DNA from: Acidobacteriaceae bacterium
GTDB taxonomy: Bacteria > Acidobacteriota > Terriglobia > Terriglobales > Acidobacteriaceae
Direction of reading: 5' to 3'
DNA: 10,602 bases
Assembly (NCBI GenBank): GCA_003154055.1
Contig: PMCH01000182.1
Location: 1-10,602, forward strand
The position numbers and the translations under genes are program-made. Positions within the stretch are counted from its first letter, which is position 1; every line of letters starts with the position of its first letter. The notes beneath the pieces are model-generated. The model was not told the DNA's origin and did no database searches. It saw nothing but the letters and a program-made list of their open reading frames with translations. Positions 5,703 through 10,602 of this stretch are shown piece after piece.

Positions 5703-6152
5703 ATGCGCGCCATTGCCCTCATACTGGGTTCGTTCGCGGCTCTCGCCATGAGCGCTCTGCCGCAGAGCGGTGCGGAAGCCGGTTCGTCCGCGATCCGGAA
5801 AGTGATCGAGGAACAGCAGCAAGCCTGGAACCGCCACGATCTAGAAGCATTCATGGCGGGATACTGGAATTCACCGGACCTGACGTTTTTCTCCGGCGGG
5901 CATGAGTCCAGGGGCTGGCAGGCGGCGCTCGACCGCTACAAGAGCACCTATCAGGGCGCTGGCCACGAGATGGGGAAGCTGGAATTCGCGAATCTGCGAA
6001 TCGAGATGCTCGGGCCGGAGGCGGCCTTTGTTCGTGGCGAGTTCCACCTGACGATGTCAGACGGCAAGACGCCGCACGGCCTGTTCACGCTGATTTTCCG
6101 GAAATTTCCGGATGGATGGAAGATCGTGCACGACCATTCGGCAGGAGAATGA
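5703..6152 (+). CDS. Secreted NTF2-like protein (DUF4440/SnoaL-type)
   Basis: This 149-residue protein has an N-terminal signal peptide (MRAIALILGSFAALAMSALP) followed by one NTF2-like domain of the DUF4440/SnoaL type. Family landmarks are the opening helix IRKVIEEQQQAWNRHDLEAFMAGYW (31-55, with the usual W-N-xx-D), the SPDLTFFSGG strand (57-66), and the closing strands GLFTLIFRKFPDGWKIVHDHSA. Such domains form small cone-shaped barrels that bind or convert small molecules; many have no known substrate. The ATG at 5703 is chosen because GGAGG lies at 5694-5698 with a 4-nt gap; a GTG at 5685 would remove that signal and spoil the signal peptide. It converges with the DUF1761 gene, and the two are separated by a heptad-built hairpin. 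Confidence 0.85.
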   Translation: MRAIALILGSFAALAMSALPQSGAEAGSSAIRKVIEEQQQAWNRHDLEAFMAGYWNSPDLTFFSGGHESRGWQAALDRYKSTYQGAGHEMGKLEFANLRIEMLGPEAAFVRGEFHLTMSDGKTPHGLFTLIFRKFPDGWKIVHDHSAGE

Positions 6153-6160
6153 AGGCAAAT

Positions 6161-6262
6161 GCAGAAGTTAGAAGTCAGAATGCGGAAGTAAAGGTTCTCG
6201 GTTTCAGCAGCGCGTTTGCGCCTTGGAATTTAACTTCTGCATTCTGACTCTACCTTCTGACC
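6161..6262. repeat. Inverted repeat made of heptads between convergent genes
   Basis: The left arm (about 6161-6192) reads GCAGAAG, TTAGAAG, TCAGAAT, GCGGAAG in 7-bp steps. The right arm (about 6230-6262) reads CTTCTGC, ATTCTGA, CTCTACC, TTCTGAC, which is close to its reverse complement. The arms enclose a 37-bp loop. It lies 8 bp after the stop of the NTF2-like gene and directly against the stop of the DUF1761 gene, so it could serve both as a terminator. There is no long T-run. Confidence 0.75.
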
Positions 6263-6709
6263 TTATGGATGCGGCCACTTTGCCAGTATTCCGCCCATCG
6301 CCAGGTAGCACACCAGTTGGTATCCGGTGTTAATCAGGAAGAGTTTGAGGGGCTGCTTGCCAAACAACGTTCCTGTCAGCTGCACGGTGGCCACGAAGCC
6401 GAGCCAGACGCCAAATCCCACTTTCATCCCGTAATAGACGCTGTTGACGCTGGAGATGTCGATAACTTTGGCGAGCACAACCGCCGAGACAAGGCTGGCA
6501 ACAAACGAGAGACCGTACAGTTTGCCGGCGCCCTTCTGCATTTCCGCCAGCTTGGCCCTATCGTCGGGGTCGTAACCCATCAGGCGCATCCACGGACGCG
6601 CGAAAAGTAACGGGGAGTACCAGACGAAGCCGACAACCATGGTGGCGAGAGCTGCGACCAGCACACCCAGGGGATTGATGCCATCAAAGATGGCGGCGCC
6701 GACGAGCAT
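6263..6709 (-). CDS. DUF1761 family membrane protein
   Basis: This 148-residue integral membrane protein has four predicted helices (about 13-33, 64-84, 94-114, 121-143). The family hallmark is the first helix with VVGFVWYSPLLFARPWMRLMGYD (25-47), where a Trp-Tyr-Ser-Pro motif precedes Phe-x-x-Pro-Trp. DUF1761 proteins have no established function. The ATG at 6707-6709 is well supported by AAGGAGA at 6716-6722; the longer open frame upstream is not membrane-like and runs antiparallel to nothing known, reading through the RNase HI gene in another frame. It is the last gene of the minus-strand run and lies 118 bp after the RNase HI gene. No terminator is visible in that gap, so read-through is possible. 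Confidence 0.9.
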   Translation of the reverse strand: MLVGAAIFDGINPLGVLVAALATMVVGFVWYSPLLFARPWMRLMGYDPDDRAKLAEMQKGAGKLYGLSFVASLVSAVVLAKVIDISSVNSVYYGMKVGFGVWLGFVATVQLTGTLFGKQPLKLFLINTGYQLVCYLAMGGILAKWPHP

Positions 6710-6827
6710 GGTGTTCTCCTTCTGATGGAGCGCAAGTCTGGCGCAATGGTATGCCGGAGGCAAGAACAGGGGAAAGAGCAATGTGGCACAGGTAGTGTAC
6801 TGAAAAGGTAACGCCACCGATGCCGCG

Positions 6828-7436
6828 CTAGCGGCGGACCCTGATCTGGACCCGGGTGCCGTCGGGAACCATGCCATCCAGAAGCTCAATGACGCCGTTG
6901 CGGACGATCCCCTCGAACTCTTCCTTGGCGGCGGGGGTTCGCGGAGTCGCCGGAGCGGTCTGCGTTGCGCCCGGTTTGCCGCGGTCCATGGCCTCGTTCG
7001 CCAGGCGGTCGGCATCCTGATTGTGCTCCCGCAGGGCGTGGCGGATTTCGAAGTGTTCCAGCTTCCGTACCAGCGGTTGGGCTTCACCGTGCAGCTTGCG
7101 CAGTTCCGGATGCTTCACCTTGTAGATGCCCTTGATCTGCCGCACCATCAATTCCGAGTCACTGATCACCTTGAGTGCCTTGATCCCGTTTTCCTGCGCA
7201 TAGCGGAGGGCGGCGAGCAGCCCCTGGTACTCGGCGTAATTATTGGTGTGGTGTCCCAGATACTCGCTGAGTTCGGCGACCGTGCGGCCCGAGGGATCGT
7301 GGATGATCACGCCATAGCCGGATGGGCCAGGATTGCCGCGCGCTCCTCCGTCGATGTGGGCAGTGTGAGCGGGTGCGGCCGATTGCAGCGACGCGGCGAA
7401 TAGCTCCCCAGCACGGGATGAGTCACGAGGGCACAT
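6828..7436 (-). CDS. rnhA: Ribonuclease HI with a C-terminal DUF104/AF2212-like extension
   Basis: This enzyme cuts the RNA strand of RNA-DNA hybrids. The 202-residue protein has an RNase H domain at about 24-152, with Asp29 (HIDGGARGNPGPSGYG), Glu69 (NNYAEYQGLL), Asp93 (VISDSELMVRQIKG) and Asp143 with His138 (REHNQDADRLANEAMD), so the active site is complete. It resembles the short RNase HI type that lacks the basic protrusion. After a Pro/Ala/Thr linker (153-170) comes a tail of about 30 residues, EFEGIVRNGVIELLDGMVPD followed by GTRVQIRVRR. Its N-G-V-I-x-L and P-D-G-T-R-V pattern resembles the small beta domain of DUF104/AF2212-like proteins. The ATG at 7434-7436 lacks a good Shine-Dalgarno; the first 23 residues are not part of the fold, so the true start could differ. 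Confidence 0.92.
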   Translation of the reverse strand: MCPRDSSRAGELFAASLQSAAPAHTAHIDGGARGNPGPSGYGVIIHDPSGRTVAELSEYLGHHTNNYAEYQGLLAALRYAQENGIKALKVISDSELMVRQIKGIYKVKHPELRKLHGEAQPLVRKLEHFEIRHALREHNQDADRLANEAMDRGKPGATQTAPATPRTPAAKEEFEGIVRNGVIELLDGMVPDGTRVQIRVRR

Positions 7437-7506
7437 TGGGTGAGTTTACAACGAGCGGGAGACCCGGCCGTGAAGCGAAGCTGAAGATGGCGGTGCTTGG
7501 ATTTCA

Positions 7507-7541
7507 CTTCTGCAATCTGACTTCTGCCTTCTGCAATCGCT
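7507..7541. repeat. Heptad-phased tract after the phosphoesterase stop
   Basis: The plus strand reads CTTCTGC, AATCTGA, CTTCTGC, CTTCTGC, AATCGCT in 7-bp steps. The 11-mer CTTCTGCAATC occurs twice (7507-7517, 7528-7538). It lies 4 bp beyond the metallophosphoesterase stop codon in the gap before the RNase HI start. The unit matches the right arm of the hairpin at 6230-6262. Confidence 0.7.
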
Positions 7542-7545
7542 TTTT

Positions 7546-8301
7546 CTATCTTCCTGTGGCCAGCCGCGTGGCCAGGCGTTGCGGAAGCTTGGCAGCCAGA
7601 ATTTTCTCCTGCGCGATCCGTAGATCATACGGGACGCGATAGAAGCTGACGATCCATGCATCGCTGTCGAATACGGCAAAGCCGGCGCGCCAATCTCCGT
7701 CGCGGGGCTGTCCGACCGAACCCGGATTAATAAGGTACCGCCGTTCGCGGTGGAGCGGCCAGTCCGACGATTCCGCCTGCCCCACGGTGCGATACCCCGG
7801 GCGATACACTTCGCTCAAGTCGCCTTGCGCCACGAATCCGCCCTGAAGATGTGTATGCCCGAAAAATGTGACCGGCACCGCATCGGTGAGCAAGGGTTCA
7901 ATGGCATCGCGCAGGCTGACCATGTACTCGTCTTCGTCCAGCGCAGAGCCGTGGACGAATTGCACTCCGCGGAGTTCCTTGACGTGAACCGGGCCCTGGG
8001 GCAGAGAACGCACCCACTCCAGGTTTTCCGGAGTGAGCTGGTCGCGAGTCCAGAGCGTAGCGAGTCCAGCAGCCGCGTTGAACTCCCCAAGATCCATCAG
8101 TCCGCTGACCGCTTTGTCGTGGTTGCCGCGCACAAAAACGCGGCCCAAGGCGCGCGCACGCGCCACCACCTCGTTGGGATTCGCGCCGTAGCCCACCGTG
8201 TCTCCAAGGTTCACCACAAGATCGTGGGCAGGCGCGGCGCCGAGGCAGGCCTCGAGCGCCTCCAGGTTGCTGTGAATGTCGCTGAGGACGAGGATACGCA
8301 C
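7546..8301 (-). CDS. Calcineurin-like metallophosphoesterase (YfcE/MJ0936 type)
   Basis: This 251-residue cytoplasmic enzyme hydrolyses phosphoester bonds with a two-metal centre. All metal-ligand motifs are present: DIH (8-10), GDTVGYG (33-39), GNHD (59-62), His117 in QFVHGSA, and GHTH (148-151). NPGSVGQPRDG (192-202) is the usual C-terminal signature of the YfcE-like group. Members act on simple phosphodiesters in vitro; the physiological substrate is usually unknown. The start is GTG (8299-8301), because MRILVLSDIHSN is the classic N-terminus. There is no Shine-Dalgarno, and a TATAAT sits only 10 bp upstream, suggesting a nearly leaderless message. It lies 43 bp after the ABC ATPase gene. 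Confidence 0.92.
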   Translation of the reverse strand: MRILVLSDIHSNLEALEACLGAAPAHDLVVNLGDTVGYGANPNEVVARARALGRVFVRGNHDKAVSGLMDLGEFNAAAGLATLWTRDQLTPENLEWVRSLPQGPVHVKELRGVQFVHGSALDEDEYMVSLRDAIEPLLTDAVPVTFFGHTHLQGGFVAQGDLSEVYRPGYRTVGQAESSDWPLHRERRYLINPGSVGQPRDGDWRAGFAVFDSDAWIVSFYRVPYDLRIAQEKILAAKLPQRLATRLATGR

Positions 8302-8311
8302 GGCGAAGCGG

Positions 8312-8317
8312 ATTATA
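8312..8317 (-). promoter_or_regulatory. Consensus -10 box TATAAT directly before the phosphoesterase start
   Basis: The minus strand reads TATAAT here, preceded by an A-run (AAAAAAGC). The predicted transcription start (about 8305) is only a few bases from the GTG start codon at 8301, so the message would be leaderless or nearly so, which fits the missing Shine-Dalgarno. No good -35 hexamer is visible. Confidence 0.45.
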
Positions 8318-8344
8318 GCTTTTTTGCCGGAGAACTTGCGCGTT

Positions 8345-9373
8345 TCAGCGCAGCAGGGTCAAAACCGGACAGCGGGCCCAGTGTCCGGGGCCGATCTCTA
8401 CCAGGGGCGGCTCTTGCGCCGCACACCCAGCCACGCGGTGAGGGCAGCGCGGCTCAAACAAGCACCCGGGTGGCAACGCCGCAATCGGGGGCACGGTGCC
8501 TTCAATGGTCGCCAGTGGCTGAGATCGTTTCGTGGCAAGCGTCGGAACCGCCCGCAGCAATCCCTGCGTGTAGGGATGAGCCGGCGCGCTGAAGATGTCC
8601 TGCCTGTCTGCCAGTTCGACCAGGCTGCCCGCATACATCACTGCCACCCGGTCCGCCACATGTGACACGACTGCCAGATCGTGCGAGATAAACAGCATGG
8701 CCAATCCGAACTTTTGGCGGAGTTCGTTCAACAAATCCAGAATTTGTGCCTGAATGGTGACGTCGAGTGCAGTAGTTGGCTCGTCGGCAATCAGCAACTG
8801 CGGCCGGTTGACGATCGCCATGGCAATCATGACACGCTGCCGCATCCCCCCGGAGAGCTGGTGCGGATAACTGCGGGCCCGCTGCTCCGGCTCGGGAATG
8901 GCAACGTCGCGGAGCGCCTCCACACTCCGATTCCGAGCCTCCGACTTCGACATGCTGTTGTGGGCCAGCACTGCCTCGGCAATCTGGTCGCCCACCCGCA
9001 TGACCGGATTCAGTGCGGTCATCGGCTCCTGGAAGATCATGGCCATGCGCGAGCCACGGAAGGCGCGAAGGGAGTCGGCGGGAAGGTTGGTGAGGTTCGT
9101 CGGTCGTCCATCGCCGTTCTGGAACGTGATGCTGCCCATCACCTTGGCGGTGGGTGGCAGCAATCCCATGATGGCCAGCGAGGTGATGGATTTCCCCGAC
9201 CCGGATTCACCGACCAGCCCCAGAACTTCGCCGGGGGCAATAGTGAAACTGAGGTCGCGGACGGCGGTGATTGCCGGTTCTGAACCGCGGATCTTGTCAG
9301 GCGAGGGCCCCCGGGCCATACGGGCCTGCGGGAACTGAATGCTCAGGCTTTGGACATCGAGCAGCGGGGCCAC
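8345..9373 (-). CDS. Peptide ABC transporter ATP-binding protein (DppD/OppD type)
   Basis: This is the ATPase subunit of an oligopeptide/dipeptide importer, peripheral on the inner membrane. In 342 residues it shows Walker A GESGSGKS (55-62), Q-loop Gln115 (IFQEPMTALNP), signature LSGGMRQR (173-180), Walker B LLIADEPTTALD (193-204) and H-loop His231 (ISHDL). The C-terminal oligopeptide-transporter domain has AHPYTQGLL (265-273) and four cysteines (304, 310, 317, 335) in the CLFEPRCPHRVAGC arrangement common in DppD, where an iron-sulfur cluster has been reported in a mycobacterial relative. An extra loop of about 20 residues (15-34) follows the first strand. The start is GTG at 9371-9373 without a Shine-Dalgarno. 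No permease, binding protein or DppF partner is in the window, so it appears isolated from its complex. Function call firm; transported peptide unknown. Confidence 0.93.
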   Translation of the reverse strand: MAPLLDVQSLSIQFPQARMARGPSPDKIRGSEPAITAVRDLSFTIAPGEVLGLVGESGSGKSITSLAIMGLLPPTAKVMGSITFQNGDGRPTNLTNLPADSLRAFRGSRMAMIFQEPMTALNPVMRVGDQIAEAVLAHNSMSKSEARNRSVEALRDVAIPEPEQRARSYPHQLSGGMRQRVMIAMAIVNRPQLLIADEPTTALDVTIQAQILDLLNELRQKFGLAMLFISHDLAVVSHVADRVAVMYAGSLVELADRQDIFSAPAHPYTQGLLRAVPTLATKRSQPLATIEGTVPPIAALPPGCLFEPRCPHRVAGCAAQEPPLVEIGPGHWARCPVLTLLR

Positions 9374-9432
9374 GAATCGTATGGTATCAGCGGGCCACCG
9401 AGAGCGGCGGAGTCTTCGGAGCTTTGATCTTG

Positions 9433-9460
9433 CTCGCTACTCGCCTCTCGCTACTGCCCC
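9433..9460. repeat. Heptad-phased tract overlapping the SPFH stop codon
   Basis: CTCGCTA, CTCGCCT, CTCGCTA, CTGCCCC run in exact 7-bp register; units one and three are identical. The third unit contains the stop codon of the SPFH gene (complement 9451-9453) and the fourth covers its last codons, so the tract extends into coding sequence. Confidence 0.7.
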
Positions 9461-10293
9461 AGAATCAGCGGCAACCCATTCTTCCCGCTGCCGATCACGA
9501 CAATCTTCGCATTCGGACTCTTCGCCAGGTTTTCCGTTGCCTCGATGCCTTTCCATTCCAGCAATTGAGAGCTGATACCCTGGGCCACGATCTGCTGGAA
9601 GTCGCGGATGCCAGCAGCTTCAATGCGCTTGCGCTCGGCTTCCTGCTTCTCTTTTTGCAGGCGGAAGCTCATGGCCAGCGCCTCCTGCTCCGCTTGCTGC
9701 TTCGATTCGATGGAAGCTTTGAGCGTATTGGGGAGCTGAATATCTCGAAGCAGGATGCTTTCGACCAGGATTCCGCGCCGGCCGAGCAGATCGGCAAGCT
9801 GGGCGACGATCTGCTTGGCAACCATCTCGCGCTCACCTGAGTACAGTGCATTCGCACTGTGCGAGGCGGTCGCTTCCCGGATCGCCGACCGCAGGTTGGG
9901 TTCAATCAGCACTTCAATGTAGCGGGGACCGATTTTCTGGTACACCTCGGCCGCTCTGTCGGGATTGAGATGAAAAATGAGTGATGTATCCAGGCTGATG
10001 ACCAGGCCCTCGGCGGAGGGCACGCTCGCCGTTTCCTTGAGTTCTTGGGTACGGATCGAGAGTTCGTGGTTGGTTTTGAGCGGGTTGATAAGGTGGATTC
10101 CCTCGGGCAAAGCTTCACCCGTAACTCGTCCGAAGAGAGTGAGCACCCCAACCGCGCCCGAGTCCACGCGGGTGACGGCAGAGAACAGGAGGATCACGAT
10201 CAGGAAACCGATGACAGCCAGCCCTACAATCCGGAGCATGGAGCCGCCCGGCACTTCCACTACCCGCCCCCGCTGAGCATCAAAGATCGTCAT
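9451..10293 (-). CDS. SPFH/prohibitin-family membrane protein (HflC-like)
   Basis: This 280-residue protein is anchored by one N-terminal helix (about 21-40, LRIVGLAVIGFLIVILLFSA). It continues with an SPFH/band-7 domain (about 41-195), beginning with RVDSGAVGVLTLFGRVTGEALPEGIH-type sequence and including DTSLIFHLNPDRAAEVYQKI. A charged coiled coil (about 196-230, ESKQQAEQEAL to KRIEAAG) and a C-terminal region ending VVIGSGKNGLPLILGQ follow. Prohibitins assemble into membrane rings or microdomains and in some systems modulate FtsH protease. The ATG at 10291-10293 has GGGAG at 10300-10304; the open frame upstream of it is not conserved-looking. No HflK, FtsH or NfeD partner is nearby, so it is probably a homo-oligomer. 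It is the first gene of the minus-strand run. Confidence 0.92.
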   Translation of the reverse strand: MTIFDAQRGRVVEVPGGSMLRIVGLAVIGFLIVILLFSAVTRVDSGAVGVLTLFGRVTGEALPEGIHLINPLKTNHELSIRTQELKETASVPSAEGLVISLDTSLIFHLNPDRAAEVYQKIGPRYIEVLIEPNLRSAIREATASHSANALYSGEREMVAKQIVAQLADLLGRRGILVESILLRDIQLPNTLKASIESKQQAEQEALAMSFRLQKEKQEAERKRIEAAGIRDFQQIVAQGISSQLLEWKGIEATENLAKSPNAKIVVIGSGKNGLPLILGQ

Positions 10294-10314
10294 TGCACAC
10301 TCCCTTTCGCTGGA

Positions 10315-10320
10315 ATTGTA
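10315..10320 (-). promoter_or_regulatory. Candidate -10 box TACAAT for the SPFH gene
   Basis: TACAAT on the minus strand matches the -10 consensus at 5 of 6 positions and lies 21 bp before the start codon, leaving room for the Shine-Dalgarno at 10300-10304. Just upstream, CTCCGCGGAG (10328-10337) is a perfect 10-bp palindrome where a repressor could sit over the promoter. No convincing -35 is visible. Confidence 0.35.
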
Positions 10321-10405
10321 GGAGAAGCTCCGCGGAGGCGTAAGTACCTGCGCGAGAACCAGAGCCACAGTGCGGAAGAGCTGGATTCACGCACATAGGA
10401 AGAGA

Positions 10406-10464
10406 TTTTCACAGCTCGATTCTCGTCGGTATCGAGCGGCAACGAAATCGGGGACTGTGAAAAA
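10406..10464. other. Nested inverted repeat; possible structured RNA or operator
   Basis: TTTTCACAG (10406-10414) pairs with CTGTGAAAA (10455-10463). Directly inside, CTCGAT (10415-10420) pairs with ATCGAG (10431-10436) across a 10-base loop. The left strand is continuous for 15 bp, while the right side has an 18-base bulge (10437-10454), a layout more like folded RNA than a simple operator. It matches no RNA family I recognise. It may instead be two protein-binding half sites. Confidence 0.4.
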
Positions 10465-10602
10465 CCGCAGAAAACACCATGAACATTGGCAATTCGTGAC
10501 CCGCGCCCGGCGTCCATTGCACAATTTCCGTTTCACCCCGCTGTGGACGGCCTGCACTCGATTGCTGCACAAGCAGTTAGAAGCTGAGGAATTTCGTTGA
10601 CG

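Larger units (their letters stand above)
10294..10602. other. Gene-free region at the right edge, probably a divergent promoter region
   Basis: No convincing protein is encoded here; the open frames are Arg/His/Cys-rich and lack ribosome binding sites. The region holds the SPFH promoter on the left, a nested inverted repeat at 10406-10464, and two small ATTG...CAAT inverted motifs (10485-10493 and 10516-10525) spaced 31 bp apart. At the very end GAGGA (10586-10590) is followed six bases later by TTG (10597-10599), which could be the start of a plus-strand gene running out of the window; this cannot be tested here. Confidence 0.5.

Noticed and set aside
6263..7087. A 274-codon version of the DUF1761 protein
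   Set aside because: The extra N-terminal 126 residues read through the RNase HI gene in another frame, while the ATG at 6709 has a strong ribosome binding site and matches the family's N-terminus.
7750..8592. A 280-codon plus-strand frame opposite the phosphoesterase and ABC ATPase genes
   Set aside because: It spans two real genes antisense and has no recognisable domain or ribosome binding site.
3322..9460. CRISPR array suggested by repeated short motifs
   Set aside because: The repeats are 7 bp, have no uniform spacers, occur at separate gene ends, and no cas genes are present.
9271..9840. Plus-strand frame opposite the ABC ATPase start and the SPFH 3' end
   Set aside because: It is a shadow of the two minus-strand genes. 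The hydrophobic leucine-rich stretch is the complement of the SPFH coiled-coil codons.
10406..10560. Replication origin with DnaA boxes
   Set aside because: TTTTCACAG and CTGTGGAC only loosely resemble DnaA boxes (TTATCCACA), there is no AT-rich unwinding region, and no dnaA, dnaN or rpmH gene is near.

Overview
This is a GC-rich, densely packed bacterial chromosome segment. It has no rRNA, tRNA, CRISPR array, phage genes or transposase that I can see. The protein set (a secreted S10 serine carboxypeptidase with a Lys/Pro/Ala linker, a DUF1761 membrane protein, an RNase HI with a long tail, a solo SPFH protein) and the intergenic repeats (one containing CGAGCGAAGCGAGGGATC, one made of CACGGAGG octamers, and many degenerate 7-nt tandem tracts) suggest an Acidobacteriota genome, probably class Terriglobia. 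That placement is inference from gene and repeat style, not from a marker gene.

Layout. Positions 1-2400 hold two exported hydrolases on the minus strand: an S10 carboxypeptidase cut by the left window edge, and an HSL-type alpha/beta esterase. Positions 2422-4874 hold a scattered sulfur-carrier module on the minus strand: a CysM-like PLP cysteine synthase, a JAMM/MPN+ metallopeptidase (Mec-like), and a ThiS/MoaD-fold carrier (CysO-like). The latter two are separated by a small membrane-protein gene on the plus strand that carries a 1-nt frameshift. Positions 5047-6152 hold two plus-strand genes: an unrecognised 158-aa protein and a secreted NTF2-like (DUF4440/SnoaL) protein. Positions 6263-10293 are a minus-strand run: SPFH/prohibitin-like protein, peptide-ABC-transporter ATPase, metallophosphoesterase, RNase HI with an extra C-terminal domain, and DUF1761. 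The last 300 bases are a gene-free, probably divergent, regulatory region with a possible structured element.

How the genes fit together. In mycobacteria, CysO is charged at its C-terminal Gly-Gly as a thiocarboxylate, CysM transfers that sulfur to an activated serine, and Mec hydrolyses the CysO-Cys adduct to release cysteine. All three families are here within 2.5 kb, which supports the same pathway. Two departures deserve attention: the carrier ends Gly-Gly-Arg, so it should need trimming before activation, and the cysteine synthase appears to lack the arginine that marks O-phosphoserine-using CysM. The other genes look like housekeeping or accessory genes with no shared pathway.

The most unusual non-coding signal is a set of short degenerate tracts with a 7-bp period at six intergenic sites. 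Five of these lie directly at or just after stop codons, with a different heptamer at most sites. Two larger inverted-repeat elements and one hairpin made of heptads also sit at gene ends.
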